Assembly: GCA_944392695.1 (NCBI GenBank)
Contig: CALXXN010000007.1
Location: 31,921 to 95,920, forward strand
From: an uncultured Spirochaetales bacterium
Lineage (GTDB): Bacteria > Spirochaetota > Spirochaetia > Sphaerochaetales > Sphaerochaetaceae
Direction of reading: 5' to 3'
Length of the DNA: 64,000 nt
The position numbers and the translations under genes were made by a program. The notes under the pieces were generated by a model, which ran no database searches, was not told where the DNA came from, and worked only from the letters and a program-made list of their open reading frames with translations. Position 1 is the stretch's first letter. Every line of letters starts with the position of its first letter. Below are positions 6,685 through 21,708 of this stretch, piece after piece.

Positions 6685-9600
6685 ATGATGCTCGCCAAAG
6701 GCAAAGTCATTGAGCGAAAGTACATCGGTTCCGATTTCCAGGAAGTCTGCGAGCTTCCCAACCTTATCGGCGTCCAGCTGGACAGCTATGAGAAGTTCCT
6801 GCAGGGCGATAGGATCAGGAAGGGTTTGGAGCCCGATCCGGCCTACGGCCTGGAGAGCGTTTTCCGCAACACCTTCCCGATTGTCAGCCCCAATGGGGAC
6901 ATGACGCTGAACTACGATGGCTATGTCCTTGACTATGACAACATCAAGTTCTCCGAGTCGGAGTGCAAGAAGAAAGGACGCAGCTACTGCGTGCCGGTCA
7001 AGGCCCGCATCAACCTTGAACTGAAGAACGGGGAGTTCATCGAGAAGGAGATCTTCTTCGGTGACATCCCTCTGATGACAGAGCGCGGCACATTCATCAT
7101 CAATGGCGCCGAGCGTGTCGTCGTCTCACAGATCCACCGCTCCCCTGGTGTAATCTTCCAGGTCGAGAAGGGCGTCTACTCCTCCCGCATCATCCCTTAC
7201 AGGGGTTCCTGGCTGGAGTTCGAGATCGACGAGAAGAAGAACTGCATATACGCCAAGATCGACCGCAAGAAGAGGATCCTTGGAACACTCTTCCTGCGTG
7301 CCATCGGCATCGATTCCCGTGAGAAGATCATCGCGGCCTTCCACAAGAGCGAGCGCCTCTCCATAGCAGGTGAGGAGCGCAGCGCTGCTGAGAACCGCTA
7401 CAGCTTCCGCGATATATACATCGAGAAGGACGGCCAGTCTGTAAAGCTCGTCCGCGCTGGAGACATCCTGCACCCGCATGAGATCGAGGCCCTCGTCGAA
7501 GCGGGCATCCAGGAGGTCGATGTCGTCGACATCAAGAGTGAGGACACCCTTCACAGCGAGATCATCCTCGCCACCCTCGAGGCTGAGAAGAAGATCACAG
7601 CCGACGGTGAGGACGAGCCCAGCAAGGAGGAGTACCTCGGCGCCATCTACAACATCCTGATGCCTGGTGAGATGATCGCCATGGAGAGGGCGGAGAAGGA
7701 GCTTCCCGAGATGTTCTTCTCCGAGAGGCGCTATGACCTGGGAAAGGTCGGCCGCTACAAGTTCAACAAGAAGTTCGGCAAGGAAGGCGAGGAGATGGAC
7801 ACCTCCGTCACCGTCCTCCAGCCTGCTGACATCGTCAACACGATGGCCTTCCTGATCCGTGTCTTCAACAGGGAAGCTAATGTTGATGATATTGATCATC
7901 TCGGCAACCGCCGTGTCAGGAGTGTTGGTGAGCTCCTCCAGACCCAGCTGAGCGCAGCTTTCAGCCGCATGGAGCGCATCGCACGTGAGAGGATGAACCT
8001 CGAGAGCGACTCCAACGTCCGCCCCCAGGACATCATCTCGATCAAGCCTGTCGTCGCCGCGGTCAAGGAGTTCTTCGGCTCCAGCCAGCTGTCCCAGTTC
8101 ATGGACCAGGTCAACCCGCTTGCCGAGCTGACCCACAAGAGGAGGCTCAACGCCCTTGGTCCCGGTGGCCTGTCACGTGACAGGGCTGGCTTCGAGGTCC
8201 GTGATGTCCACTACACCCACTACGGCAGGATGTGCCCGATCGAGACGCCTGAAGGTCCGAACATCGGTCTTATCGTCTCACTGGCAAATTATACGAAGAT
8301 CAACGAGTATGGCTTCCTCGTGACGCCCTACCGCCGTGTCGTCGACGGTGTCGCCACACGCGAGGTCGTCGAGCTCGACGCCAACGACGAGGAGCGCTAC
8401 TACATCGCCCAGGCTTCCGCCAAGATCGACAGCGAAGGCCATTTCCTCGACAAGGAAGTCCCTGTCCGCCACCAGGGTGACTACTCGACACGCGAGCCCA
8501 AGGACATCAAGTTCATGGACGTGTCGCCGAAGCAGGTCATCTCTGTCGCGGCATCACTGATCCCCTTCCTCGAGCACGATGACGCCAACCGTGCCCTGAT
8601 GGGTTCGAACATGCAGCGTCAGGCGGTGCCCCTGGTCTTCCCAGAGGCCCCGAGGGTCGGTACAGGCATGGAAGGCAAGGCCGCTTATGACTCAGGTGTC
8701 CTTGTCAAGGCCAAGAGGGGAGGCGAGGTCATCTACGCATCCGCGACCGAGGTCCGCATCCGCGTCAACCCGGACGAGGCCGAGATCAAGGGTGAGATCG
8801 ACCGCTACGAGGTCCAGAAGTTCCAGAGGACCAACCAGGACACCTGCTTCAACCAGAAGACGATCGTCTCTGTCGGCCAGAAGGTCGAGAAGGGCACCGT
8901 CCTCGCAGATGGCCCTGCCACACAGAACGGTGAGCTGGCCCTTGGCCGCAACATCCTCGTCGGCTTCGTTCCTTGGAACGGTTACAACTACGAGGACGCC
9001 GTCCTCATCTCAGAGCGCGTTGTCAGGGAAGATATCTATACCTCGATCCACATCAAGGAGTTCTCCATCGATGTCAGGGAGACCAAGCTGGGTCCTGAGA
9101 AGCTGACCCGCGACATCCCGAACACTTCTGAGCGCATGGTCGCATCCCTCGATGGCGATGGCATCGTCACCATCGGCACCTATGTCCGCCCGGGCAACAT
9201 CCTGGTCGGAAAGGTCACTCCGAAGTCGGAGAGCGACACGACTCCTGAGTTCAAGCTCCTGAACTCCATCTTCGGCGAGAAGGCCAAGGAGGTCCGTGAC
9301 TCCTCCCTCAAGGTCCCTCATGGCACCGAGGGTACGGTCATTGACATCCAGAGGATGAAGAAGAGCGAGAAGGACGAGCTGCCACCTGGTGTCGAGGAGA
9401 CTGTCAAGGTCCTCATCGCTACAAAGCGCAAGCTGACCCAGGGTGACAAGATGGCAGGACGCCACGGTAACAAGGGTGTCGTCTCACGCATCCTCCCTGA
9501 AGAGGACATGCCATACATGGAGGATGGTACTCCACTCGATGTCTGCCTCAACCCACTCGGTGTCCCGTCACGAATGAACATCGGACAGTTGATGGAGACA

Positions 9601-10191
9601 CAGCTCGGCTGGGCTGCCGTGAAGCTGGACGAGTGGTATTCGTCGCCTGTCTTCCAGTCGGCGAGCATGGAGCAGATCGAGGCCAAGATGAAGGAAGCGG
9701 GCCTTCCTGTCACCAGCAAGACCGTGCTGCGTGATGGCAAGACCGGTGTGCCATTTGTCAACCCAGTCTTCTGTGGCTACATCTACTACCTGAAGCTGCA
9801 CCACCTGGTCGATGACAAGATGCATGCACGCTCCACTGGTCCTTACTCACTGGTCACCCAGCAGCCGCTGGGAGGCAAGGCCCAGTTCGGTGGCCAGCGC
9901 CTTGGAGAGATGGAGGTCTGGGCCCTCGAGGCCTACGGCGCCGCCAACACCCTCCAGGAGCTGTTGACGATCAAGAGTGACGACATGATCGGCCGTGTCA
10001 AGATTTACGAGTCGATCGTGAAGGGTGAACCCGCCCAGAACGCAGGAATGCCCGAGGCCTTCAACGTCCTCGTGCAGGAGATCCGCGGCCTCGCCCTCGA
10101 TATGAGCGTCTATGATGCCAATGGACATCAGGTCGCACTTACCGAGCGTGACGAGGAACTCATCCAGAAGGCCGACAAGGGCAACAATTAA
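6685..10191 (+). CDS. rpoB: DNA-directed RNA polymerase subunit beta
   Basis: The 1168-residue protein is the beta subunit of RNA polymerase. The rifampicin-pocket region reads [17 protein letters not shown] followed by N-ALGPGGL: the asparagine (codon 8149-8151, residue 489) replaces the serine numbered 531 in E. coli, and N518 of E. coli is valine. The catalytic-core block [17 protein letters not shown] and the C-terminal [19 protein letters not shown] are intact. Two tandem ATGs occur; GGAGGG ends 2 bases before the first and 5 before the second (6688), which is therefore the likelier start. rpoC follows after 11 bases. Confidence 0.98.
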   Translation: MMLAKGKVIERKYIGSDFQEVCELPNLIGVQLDSYEKFLQGDRIRKGLEPDPAYGLESVFRNTFPIVSPNGDMTLNYDGYVLDYDNIKFSESECKKKGRSYCVPVKARINLELKNGEFIEKEIFFGDIPLMTERGTFIINGAERVVVSQIHRSPGVIFQVEKGVYSSRIIPYRGSWLEFEIDEKKNCIYAKIDRKKRILGTLFLRAIGIDSREKIIAAFHKSERLSIAGEERSAAENRYSFRDIYIEKDGQSVKLVRAGDILHPHEIEALVEAGIQEVDVVDIKSEDTLHSEIILATLEAEKKITADGEDEPSKEEYLGAIYNILMPGEMIAMERAEKELPEMFFSERRYDLGKVGRYKFNKKFGKEGEEMDTSVTVLQPADIVNTMAFLIRVFNREANVDDIDHLGNRRVRSVGELLQTQLSAAFSRMERIARERMNLESDSNVRPQDIISIKPVVAAVKEFFGSSQLSQFMDQVNPLAELTHKRRLNALGPGGLSRDRAGFEVRDVHYTHYGRMCPIETPEGPNIGLIVSLANYTKINEYGFLVTPYRRVVDGVATREVVELDANDEERYYIAQASAKIDSEGHFLDKEVPVRHQGDYSTREPKDIKFMDVSPKQVISVAASLIPFLEHDDANRALMGSNMQRQAVPLVFPEAPRVGTGMEGKAAYDSGVLVKAKRGGEVIYASATEVRIRVNPDEAEIKGEIDRYEVQKFQRTNQDTCFNQKTIVSVGQKVEKGTVLADGPATQNGELALGRNILVGFVPWNGYNYEDAVLISERVVREDIYTSIHIKEFSIDVRETKLGPEKLTRDIPNTSERMVASLDGDGIVTIGTYVRPGNILVGKVTPKSESDTTPEFKLLNSIFGEKAKEVRDSSLKVPHGTEGTVIDIQRMKKSEKDELPPGVEETVKVLIATKRKLTQGDKMAGRHGNKGVVSRILPEEDMPYMEDGTPLDVCLNPLGVPSRMNIGQLMETQLGWAAVKLDEWYSSPVFQSASMEQIEAKMKEAGLPVTSKTVLRDGKTGVPFVNPVFCGYIYYLKLHHLVDDKMHARSTGPYSLVTQQPLGGKAQFGGQRLGEMEVWALEAYGAANTLQELLTIKSDDMIGRVKIYESIVKGEPAQNAGMPEAFNVLVQEIRGLALDMSVYDANGHQVALTERDEELIQKADKGNN

Positions 10192-10202
10192 GGAGAGGAT
10201 GG

Positions 10203-14582
<4,380 letters not shown>

Positions 14583-14610
14583 AGCCTGTTGGTGACACTC
14601 CACGTCACGG

Positions 14611-14629
14611 TGAGACGCTTGGCGTCTCA
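14611..14629 (+). other. Hairpin after rpoC
   Basis: TGAGACGC and GCGTCTCA form a perfect 8-bp stem with a 3-base loop, 28 bases after rpoC. No T-tract follows. A partial terminator or processing site between rpoC and rpsL is possible. Confidence 0.45.
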
Positions 14630-14652
14630 TGCTGACTGCGGAATTCTATAGA

Positions 14653-14672
14653 TGCGCCGCCTGCGCGGCGCA
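14653..14672 (+). other. Hairpin in the rpsL leader
   Basis: TGCGCCGC and GCGGCGCA form a perfect 8-bp stem with the tetraloop CTGC, 60 bases before rpsL. It could be a ribosomal-protein feedback site or an mRNA stabiliser. No family could be assigned. Confidence 0.45.
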
Positions 14673-14731
14673 GTGCCTCATGCCGTCTGTGAGGACATGG
14701 GGCAGCAAAAAAGAATGGAGCGTATCGAAAG

Positions 14732-15584
<853 letters not shown>

Positions 15585-15601
15585 TCGGTCGTACATCGGT
15601 C

Positions 15602-15628
15602 AAAGGGCGGTCATTGGACCGCCCTTTT
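15602..15628. terminator. Bidirectional terminator after rpsG
   Basis: A perfect 11-bp stem AAAGGGCGGTC/GACCGCCCTTT with loop ATTG is followed by TTTTCTTG in the plus direction; the complementary A-tract gives T residues on the other strand. It lies between convergent rpsG and the transglutaminase-like gene. Confidence 0.85.
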
Positions 15629-15635
15629 CTTGTCT

Positions 15636-16706
15636 TCATGTATCAATTGTGAAATCAAGTATGGTGATGACAAGCTGCACATCATCATTGGCGATCGAGT
15701 ATGAGATGGATCCGTGTCCCTTGCTCCAGTCTTGTACGTTGTCATCGAATGTACGTATGAATGCAGAGTAGGCCGCATTGCTGGTGAAGCGTACTGAGGC
15801 GTTCCCATCATTTGAGGCTTCGGTGAATAGCTTGTCGAGGACAGCGCTCATGTCCGCCTCTTCATCGTAGAGCGAGCCTGAAAGCGCATGGAGGTTCCTC
15901 TCAAGGGACAGTGCATCGGGAAGGGCTTCGTAATAGCTGTAAGGTTCATGGTCCCTTTCCATCATCTCTTGTGTGATGTTGAAGTATGTATGGCTCATGT
16001 AGCCATCCTGGTCATCCCATGTGAGGTCGACAAGGCTGTACACGCCATCGATATTGACGATGTTCCATTCATGTGGTCCTCCATCCGCGTCTCCGCTGAC
16101 AGTGGAGGAGGGGATTCCTGACAGCCTCAGGAGCAGGTTGAAGGCTTCGGCATAACCCTCGCATGCAGCCTCTCCCCTGAGGAGCGCCCCCTGTGGCGTG
16201 TAGTCCTCATCCTCATCAATGCTGTAGTCGATGGCCTGTGCCAGGACGTCATGGATGAAGAGCTCTTTTTCGAAGTCTGACCATTCGAGTGGCATCACTT
16301 CGCTTATTTGTCCATGCACCGCGGTCATGGCAGCCCATGTGGCCTCGGCCTCATCCCTGCCCATTGCAGGAGTGAAGCTGATACCTTCTATCCCATATGA
16401 TTCATCCGGGCCTGCATAGTAATAGGCGTAGGAGTCACCTACATGGAAGAGCTCAGGGTAGTCGTTGAGGATGTTCTCAAGTACGGCATCAATGCATTCA
16501 ACGCTGACAGGGTGGGGTAGTTCCACTTCATAGTCATAAGAGGAGAGGGACTTGTAGACAAGGTCGGCAAGATCCTGCTGGTCCCTGTCCAACACATGCT
16601 GGTAGGCAATGACCGTGTCAAATGGATAGGGTGTGTCAGGAGCCCCAGCGAGTGGGATGATTGTGGATAACAGTGTTAATACGATTGTAATGAACTGCTT
16701 TGGCAT
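15636..16706 (-). CDS. Secreted transglutaminase-like (cysteine protease fold) protein
   Basis: The 356-residue protein starts with a signal-peptide-like stretch (residues 2-22: a lysine, a hydrophobic core and AGA at the likely cut site). Around residues 180-232 it has the transglutaminase-like core: cysteine 182 in EAACEGYAEAF, histidine 212 in PHEWNIV and aspartate 227 in YSLVDLTWDD. The triad is complete, so the enzyme is probably active on peptides or protein cross-links outside the cytoplasm or in the periplasm. No other domain was recognised. Only a weak ribosome site precedes the start. It converges on rpsG and follows the TSCPD gene in the same direction. Confidence 0.75.
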   Translation of the reverse strand: MPKQFITIVLTLLSTIIPLAGAPDTPYPFDTVIAYQHVLDRDQQDLADLVYKSLSSYDYEVELPHPVSVECIDAVLENILNDYPELFHVGDSYAYYYAGPDESYGIEGISFTPAMGRDEAEATWAAMTAVHGQISEVMPLEWSDFEKELFIHDVLAQAIDYSIDEDEDYTPQGALLRGEAACEGYAEAFNLLLRLSGIPSSTVSGDADGGPHEWNIVNIDGVYSLVDLTWDDQDGYMSHTYFNITQEMMERDHEPYSYYEALPDALSLERNLHALSGSLYDEEADMSAVLDKLFTEASNDGNASVRFTSNAAYSAFIRTFDDNVQDWSKGHGSISYSIANDDVQLVITILDFTIDT

Positions 16707-16733
16707 GTGTGGAGCCTAGCAGGTCAGGGGTGT

Positions 16734-16760
16734 GAGGGGGAAGTGCTGGCCATCCCCCTC
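16734..16760 (-). terminator. Hairpin after the TSCPD gene
   Basis: GAGGGGGA and TCCCCCTC form an 8-bp stem with an 11-base loop just after the end of the TSCPD gene and before the start of the transglutaminase-like gene. There is no T-tract, so it may be a weak or processing hairpin. Confidence 0.4.
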
Positions 16761-16767
16761 AGCGGCT

Positions 16768-17022
16768 TCAGTCCTCCATGGCCTCGTGGATCGCTTTCGA
16801 CAACTGGTCTGGACAGCTGGTTGTCTTGAAGCCGCAGGTGGTTCCTGCGACCCTCTCAGCGACGGCAATGGCGTCCATGCCCTCGACAAGGCGGCCAATG
16901 CCCTTGAGGTTGCCGTTGCAGCCTCCTTCGAAGACGAGGTTGTGGATCCTCCCCTCGTCATCGATGTCGAAGGAGATCTGACGGGAGCATGTCCCCTTTG
17001 TCTTATAATCGTGGTGTGTCAT
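16768..17022 (-). CDS. TIGR03905-type TSCPD domain protein
   Basis: The 84-residue protein has four cysteines in the blocks GTCSRQISFDI, FEGGCNGN, GTTCGFKTTSCPDQ. The TSCPD tetrapeptide gives this small family its name; related modules occur at the C-terminus of some ribonucleotide reductases and probably bind a metal or act in redox. The start is placed at 17022 because GGAGG lies 7 bases upstream; the frame continues 7 residues further. The role is unknown. Confidence 0.8.
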   Translation of the reverse strand: MTHHDYKTKGTCSRQISFDIDDEGRIHNLVFEGGCNGNLKGIGRLVEGMDAIAVAERVAGTTCGFKTTSCPDQLSKAIHEAMED

Positions 17023-17041
17023 CCTATATCCTCCGGGCTGC

Positions 17042-17071
17042 AAGATAGGCCCAAAGCCATATTTCCGGCAA
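17042..17071 (-). promoter_or_regulatory. Possible promoter of the TSCPD gene
   Basis: On the reverse strand TTGCCG (17071-17066) and TATCTT (17047-17042) are 18 bases apart, about 20 bases before the start codon. The -10 is identical to that proposed for the tRNA-Thr operon. Confidence 0.45.
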
Positions 17072-17108
17072 GCCCTTTCTGTGAAAGATTTTCCCTATTG
17101 CCGCCATG

Positions 17109-17137
17109 TTGACAAAAAAACATGGTCTGGATATAGT
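17109..17137 (+). promoter_or_regulatory. Strong promoter of the tuf-S10-spc-alpha unit
   Basis: A consensus TTGACA (17109-17114), a 17-base spacer and TATAGT (17132-17137) make the best promoter in the window. Transcription would start near 17144, leaving a leader of about 260 bases before tuf. Confidence 0.8.
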
Positions 17138-17148
17138 AGGCATCGTGT

Positions 17149-17393
17149 CCGCGCATAGGACTGCCTGTCCGTGTGCGGAGATGAGAGCCAAACTGGCTTC
17201 GCCGATGAGGTGGGTTATGTGGTTCCAGATACAGTAAGTTCTTTGATAGCTTATACGTATGTCGTCCAGCCCCAAGTGCTGTCCGACCTCTGGTCCCTCT
17301 CTTTCCTCCATCATCACGGATAGCCGCTGTGCTTTCGAATTGGTAAAGGCCTTGGCCTTTATGACAATATTTTATTTGTGACCCGAAAGTCAC
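17149..17393 (+). promoter_or_regulatory. Structured 5' leader of the tuf-S10 transcript
   Basis: Hairpins are visible at 17149-17178 (CCGC-GCA and GGAC against GTCC, TGT and GCGG), 17186-17198 (AGCCA/TGGCT), 17344-17361 (TAAAGGCC/GGCCTTTA, followed by an A/T-rich stretch ending ATTTTATTT) and 17378-17393 (GTGAC/GTCAC directly before the AAGGAGG of tuf). The third resembles an attenuator and the fourth could control access to the ribosome site. No known leader family was recognised. Confidence 0.5.
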
Positions 17394-17405
17394 AAGGAGG
17401 AACTG

Positions 17406-18596
17406 ATGGCTAAGGAAAAGTTTGAAAGAACCAAGCCACATGTTAACGTCGGTACCATCGGCCACGTCGACCATGGTAAGACCACCCTTACGGCCGCCAT
17501 CACCATGCACTGCGCCAGGCTGTTCGGTGACAAGGCCCTCAACTACGATGCAATCGACAACGCACCGGAAGAGAAGGCCCGTGGTATCACCATCAACACA
17601 AGGCACGTTGAGTACCAGTCCAAGAACCGCCACTATGCGCACGTCGACTGCCCGGGTCACGCCGACTACATCAAGAACATGATCACCGGTGCTGCCCAGA
17701 TGGATGGTGCCATCATCGTCGTCGCTGCTACTGACGGCGCCATGGCCCAGACCAAGGAGCACATCCTCCTTGCACGCCAGGTTGGTGTTCCTTGCATCAT
17801 CGTCTTCATCAACAAGTGCGACCAGGTCGACGATCCCGACCTCATCGATCTCGTCGAGGAGGAGATGAGGGACCTGCTCACCGAGTACGGCTTTGACGGT
17901 GCCAACTGCCCTGTCATCCGCGGTAGCGCCTATCTCGCAATGACCAACCCCGACGACCCAGAGGCCACAAAGTGCATCGACGAGCTCCTGGATGCCATGG
18001 ATGAGTACATCCCGCTTCCGGAGAGGGCTGTTGACAAGCCATTCCTGATGCCGATCGAGGACATCTTCTCCATCTCTGGCCGTGGTACTGTTGTCACAGG
18101 TCGTGTCGAGTCTGGTGTCATCCATGTCAACGATCCTGTTTCCATCGTTGGTATCAAGGAGACCAAGGACACGGTCGTCACTGGCGTCGAGATGTTCAAC
18201 AAGCTTCTTGATGAAGGTCAGGCTGGCGATAACATCGGTGCCCTGCTCCGCGGTATCGACAAGAAGGAAGTCGTCCGTGGCCAGGTCCTCGCCAAGCCAA
18301 AGTCAATCACCCCACATGCCAAGTTCGCTGGCACTGTCTACGTCCTCAGCAAGGACGAGGGTGGCCGCCACTCTCCGTTCTTCACCGGCTACCGCCCGCA
18401 GTTCTACTTCAGGACCACGGACATCACCGGTACCGTCACCCTGCCTGAGGGCAAGGAGATGGTCATGCCTGGCGACCACACCGAGATCAACGTTGAGCTG
18501 ATCCACCCAGTCGCCATGGACAAGGGCCTCCGCTTCGCTATCCGCGAGGGTGGTAGGACAGTCGCTTCTGGTCAGGTCACCGAGATCAAGGACTGA
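17406..18596 (+). CDS. tuf: Translation elongation factor Tu
   Basis: The 396-residue GTPase brings aminoacyl-tRNA to the ribosome. Its G motifs are clear: [10 protein letters not shown] (residues 19-28), DCPGHADY and NKCD. Domains 2 and 3 follow, with the block [22 protein letters not shown] cut here into [13 protein letters not shown] and GRGTVVTG. An AAGGAGG site precedes the start. The gene heads the S10 cluster rather than following fusA, an order known from spirochaetes. A hairpin separates it from rpsJ. Confidence 0.98.
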   Translation: MAKEKFERTKPHVNVGTIGHVDHGKTTLTAAITMHCARLFGDKALNYDAIDNAPEEKARGITINTRHVEYQSKNRHYAHVDCPGHADYIKNMITGAAQMDGAIIVVAATDGAMAQTKEHILLARQVGVPCIIVFINKCDQVDDPDLIDLVEEEMRDLLTEYGFDGANCPVIRGSAYLAMTNPDDPEATKCIDELLDAMDEYIPLPERAVDKPFLMPIEDIFSISGRGTVVTGRVESGVIHVNDPVSIVGIKETKDTVVTGVEMFNKLLDEGQAGDNIGALLRGIDKKEVVRGQVLAKPKSITPHAKFAGTVYVLSKDEGGRHSPFFTGYRPQFYFRTTDITGTVTLPEGKEMVMPGDHTEINVELIHPVAMDKGLRFAIREGGRTVASGQVTEIKD

Positions 18597-18618
18597 GCGA
18601 ATCGAGACTGAACAGCAG

Positions 18619-18640
18619 GCCGGGGGCTGAGGCCTCCGGC
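18619..18640 (+). other. Hairpin between tuf and rpsJ
   Basis: GCCGGGGGC and GCCTCCGGC form nine pairs (one G-T) with loop TGAG; five T follow 12 bases later at 18653-18657. It may let part of the transcripts end after tuf, giving more EF-Tu than ribosomal protein. Confidence 0.45.
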
Positions 18641-18672
18641 AGGCTGGCCATGATTTTTGGAGATTTTTCAAA

Positions 18673-18981
18673 ATGGCTAACGAAAGAATCCGCGTGAGAC
18701 TCAGAGGCTTCGATGTCGAGCTTGTCGAGCAGAGCTCGAAGTCCATCGTCCAGACGGTCGTCAAGGCCGGAGCGAAGGTGTCAGGTCCAGTGCCCCTTCC
18801 AACCCGTATCAACAAGTTCACCGTCCTCAGGTCACCTCATGTCAACAAGAAGGCCCGCGAGCAGTTCGAGATGAGGACGCACAAGAGACTGATTGACATA
18901 CTGGACCCTACTCCCAAGGTTGTGGAAGCCCTCATGAAGCTCGAACTCCCTGCCGGTGTGGACGTTGAAATCAAACAGTGA
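18673..18981 (+). CDS. rpsJ: 30S ribosomal protein S10
   Basis: This 102-residue protein is S10 (also the transcription factor NusE in other bacteria). Blocks [18 protein letters not shown] and [17 protein letters not shown] are diagnostic. GGAG lies 10 bases before the ATG in an AT-rich stretch. It begins the S10-spc-alpha cluster, which runs without a break to rplQ. Confidence 0.98.
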   Translation: MANERIRVRLRGFDVELVEQSSKSIVQTVVKAGAKVSGPVPLPTRINKFTVLRSPHVNKKAREQFEMRTHKRLIDILDPTPKVVEALMKLELPAGVDVEIKQ

Positions 18982-18997
18982 GAGGTGGAGATAAGAG

Positions 18998-19621
18998 ATG
19001 TTAGGGCTTATCGGCAAAAAGATTGGAATGACGCAGGTCTTTGACGCCAATGGCGTCCTCACACCTGTGACTGTCATAAAAATAGAGGACAACGTCGTCG
19101 TGGGCAGCAGGACGCAGGAAGCCAATGGCTACAGCGCCGCTGTGCTTGCCTCCGGTGACTTGAAGAAGAGCCGCACCACGAAGCCTTATGCTGGTCAGTT
19201 CAAGGCCGCTTCCTGCGAGCCAAAGAAGACCGTCATGGAAATCCGCGACTTCGATCAGGAAGTCAAGGTCGGCGACGTGCTCGGTGTTGATATGTTCAAG
19301 GACATCAGTTTTGTTGATGTCACAGGCACTTCCAAGGGCAAGGGCTTCCAGGGTGGTATGAAGCGCCACGGTTTCGGTGGTGGTCGCGCGACCCATGGTT
19401 CGAAGTTCCACAGGGACATTGGTGGTACAGCCATGTCTTCAACGCCATCACGCACCTTCAAGGGTCACAAGATGGCTGGTCACATGGGTGCCGAGAGGAC
19501 CACGGTCCAGAACCTCAAGGTTGTCGCCGTGGACAGCGAGATGCAGGTCCTCATGGTCAAGGGAGCCATCCCTGGTCCGACAATGAGCACCGTAATCGTC
19601 AAGAAAGCAATCAAGAAGTAG
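18998..19621 (+). CDS. rplC: 50S ribosomal protein L3
   Basis: The 207-residue protein starts [16 protein letters not shown] and has the L3 core [20 protein letters not shown], whose extended loop reaches the peptidyl transferase centre. GAGGTGGAG precedes the start. The rplD start follows within 13 bases of its stop. Confidence 0.98.
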   Translation: MLGLIGKKIGMTQVFDANGVLTPVTVIKIEDNVVVGSRTQEANGYSAAVLASGDLKKSRTTKPYAGQFKAASCEPKKTVMEIRDFDQEVKVGDVLGVDMFKDISFVDVTGTSKGKGFQGGMKRHGFGGGRATHGSKFHRDIGGTAMSSTPSRTFKGHKMAGHMGAERTTVQNLKVVAVDSEMQVLMVKGAIPGPTMSTVIVKKAIKK

Positions 19622-19633
19622 GTGGACACTGAA

Positions 19634-20263
19634 ATGGAAGCAAAAGTCTATTCAACAACGGCTCAGGAAGTGCGCACCATCAACCTCAACGACGAGGTCT
19701 TCGCCCACGAGGTCTCTGACGGAGCCATCTATTACGCCGTCAACAACGAGCTTGCCAACCGCCGTGTCGGCACCGCTTGCACCAAGACCCGCAGCGAGGT
19801 CAATTACAGCAACACGAAGCCCTACAAGCAGAAGGGTACGGGTAATGCCCGCCGTGGCGACAAGAAGAGCCCCATCATGGTCGGTGGTGGCACGATCTTC
19901 GGACCCAAGCCCCGTGACTACTCCTACTCCATCCCCAAGAAGATGAAGAGGCTTGCCTACAAGAGCCTTCTCAGCATGGGTGTGCAGGATGGCAGGCTTG
20001 TCATCGTCGAGGACTTCACAAGCGAGGCTGGAAAGACCAAGGACATCGTCAAGATCATGAAGGCCTTCGAGACAGAGGGTCAGCGCACTGTCATCGTCAT
20101 GAAGGATGACGACGCCATGCTCCGCAGGGCGGCCAGGAACATTCCTTACCTTCATGTACTCGCGTACGACAAGCTTTCCGCCAAGGAGCTCCTCTATGGA
20201 CGCAAGATCATCGTCCTCGAAGGCGCCGCCGAGAACCTCGGAAAGTTCTATGCTGAGAAGTAG
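19634..20263 (+). CDS. rplD: 50S ribosomal protein L4
   Basis: The 209-residue L4 has the conserved loop [19 protein letters not shown] that lines the exit tunnel. The start is placed at ATG 19634, 8 bases after AGGTGG; an in-frame GTG at 19622 directly abuts the rplC stop and is less likely. In E. coli L4 also represses the S10 operon; whether it acts on the tuf leader here is unknown. Confidence 0.96.
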   Translation: MEAKVYSTTAQEVRTINLNDEVFAHEVSDGAIYYAVNNELANRRVGTACTKTRSEVNYSNTKPYKQKGTGNARRGDKKSPIMVGGGTIFGPKPRDYSYSIPKKMKRLAYKSLLSMGVQDGRLVIVEDFTSEAGKTKDIVKIMKAFETEGQRTVIVMKDDDAMLRRAARNIPYLHVLAYDKLSAKELLYGRKIIVLEGAAENLGKFYAEK

Positions 20264-20273
20264 GGGTGGAGAG

Positions 20274-20576
20274 ATGAGAGCAGATCAGGTGATTATCAGG
20301 CCGATCGTCAGCGAGAAGTCTACCGCTGCCCGTGAGGCTGAATGCAAGAGGTACACCTTCCAGGTCGACCCCAAGGCCAACAAGTTCGACATCAAGGCCG
20401 CTGTCAAGGAGATCTGGGGTGTCGAGGTCACGGCTGTCAACACGATGAACGTGAAGGGCAAGCCCAAGTTCTCAAGGGGCCGTGGTGGTTACATCAAGGG
20501 CAGCACGGCTTCTTGGAAGAAGGCCATCGTCACACTCGCCAAGGGCCAGTCAATCGCTGCCTTCGAGGGTGTATAA
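20274..20576 (+). CDS. rplW: 50S ribosomal protein L23
   Basis: The 100-residue L23 sits at the tunnel exit and docks trigger factor and SRP. It begins MRADQVIIRPIVSEKST and has the block NKFDIKAAVKEIWGVEVTAV. The ATG at 20274 follows GGGGTGGAG; the longer frame lies inside rplD. Confidence 0.97.
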   Translation: MRADQVIIRPIVSEKSTAAREAECKRYTFQVDPKANKFDIKAAVKEIWGVEVTAVNTMNVKGKPKFSRGRGGYIKGSTASWKKAIVTLAKGQSIAAFEGV

Positions 20577-20591
20577 GGGAGATAAGCAACC

Positions 20592-21416
20592 ATGGCATTG
20601 AAGACATACAAACCATACACCCCCGGACTTCGTCAGAAGACCGTCCTCTCCTTCGATGAGATCACGGCTTCGAAGCCCGAGAAGAGCCTCACGAAGAACC
20701 TCAAGAAGCATGCTGGCCGCGACACCTTCGGACGCATCTCTGTGCGCCGCCGTGGTGGTGGTCACAAGAGGGCTTACAGGAAGATCGACTTCCGCCGTGA
20801 CAAGATTGGTGTCCCAGGGACTGTCAAGACAATCGAGTACGACCCAAACAGGAGCGCCAACATCGCCCTTGTCTGGTACGCTGATGGTGAGAAGAGGTAC
20901 ATCCTCGCTCCCAAGGGGCTCAAGGTCGGTACCCAGGTCATGGCTGGTTCCAAGGCCCCTCTCACAGTCGGAAACGCCCTTCCTCTGAAGGACATCCCGC
21001 TTGGCCTCACCGTCCATAACATCGAGCTGACACTTGGCCGTGGTGGCCAGCTTGTCCGCTCCGCTGGTGAGGGTGCGACAGTCATCGCCAAGGAAGGCGA
21101 CTATGTCACACTGCGCCTGCCTTCAGGCGAGATGAGGATGGTCTTCGGTGAGTGCGCCGCCACGATTGGTGAGGTCGGAAACGAGGACCACATGAATGTC
21201 TCCCTCGGCAAGGCTGGTGCCAGCCGCCACCTCGGCCGCAGGCCAAAGGTCCGTGGTGTTGCCATGAACCCAATCGACCACCCACATGGTGGTGGTGAGG
21301 GTAAGACCGCCGCTGGACGCCACCCGGTCACACCGTGGGGCAAGCCGACCAAGGGCGCCAAGACCCGTTCCAAGAAGAAGCCTTCAGGCAAGTTCATCGT
21401 CAAGAAGCGCAAGTAG
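20592..21416 (+). CDS. rplB: 50S ribosomal protein L2
   Basis: The 274-residue L2 stabilises the peptidyl transferase centre. The N-terminal [18 protein letters not shown] and the C-terminal [13 protein letters not shown], with the histidine region close to the active site, are intact. A GGGAG site precedes the ATG. rpsS follows after 9 bases. Confidence 0.98.
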   Translation: MALKTYKPYTPGLRQKTVLSFDEITASKPEKSLTKNLKKHAGRDTFGRISVRRRGGGHKRAYRKIDFRRDKIGVPGTVKTIEYDPNRSANIALVWYADGEKRYILAPKGLKVGTQVMAGSKAPLTVGNALPLKDIPLGLTVHNIELTLGRGGQLVRSAGEGATVIAKEGDYVTLRLPSGEMRMVFGECAATIGEVGNEDHMNVSLGKAGASRHLGRRPKVRGVAMNPIDHPHGGGEGKTAAGRHPVTPWGKPTKGAKTRSKKKPSGKFIVKKRK

Positions 21417-21425
21417 GAGTAGAGA

Positions 21426-21698
21426 ATGGCAAGATCTATTAAGAAAGGCCCCTTCGTGGACGAGAGCCTGCTGAAGAGGGTTGAGGATGCAAACAGAAGT
21501 GGTCAGAAGCCGATGATCAAGACCTACTCACGTAGCTCGATGATCATTCCTGACATGGTTGGCTTCACCATCTCCGTCTACAATGGCAAGACCTGGATCC
21601 CGGTCTACGTCACAGAGAACCTCGTCGGCCACAAGCTTGGCGAGTTCGCCCCGACCAGGGTCTTCCGCGGCCATGCATCGGACAAGAAAGGCAAGTAA
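21426..21698 (+). CDS. rpsS: 30S ribosomal protein S19
   Basis: This 90-residue protein begins [19 protein letters not shown] and has [20 protein letters not shown], typical of S19 in the 30S head. GGAG lies just upstream, overlapping the end of rplB. rplV begins 10 bases after the stop. Confidence 0.98.
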   Translation: MARSIKKGPFVDESLLKRVEDANRSGQKPMIKTYSRSSMIIPDMVGFTISVYNGKTWIPVYVTENLVGHKLGEFAPTRVFRGHASDKKGK

Positions 21699-21708
21699 GG
21701 TGAATACG

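Larger units (their letters stand above)
17023..17405. other. Divergent intergenic region between the TSCPD gene and tuf
   Basis: This 383-base stretch has no convincing gene. It holds a reverse promoter for the TSCPD gene (17042-17071), a strong forward promoter for tuf (17109-17137) and a forward leader of about 260 bases with at least four hairpins (17149-17393). A 97-residue reverse frame covering 17024-17317 has no ribosome site or familiar features. Confidence 0.7.

Noticed and set aside
7126..8136. 336-codon reverse frame within rpoB
   Set aside because: It lies entirely in conserved rpoB code and its leucine/aspartate-rich sequence is typical of antisense translation.
17024..17317. 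97-codon reverse frame in the tuf leader region
   Set aside because: No ribosome site and no recognisable motif; it overlaps the two proposed promoters.
17019..18125. 368-codon reverse frame across the tuf leader and tuf
   Set aside because: It is antisense to conserved tuf code and overlaps the tuf promoter and leader. No ribosome site.
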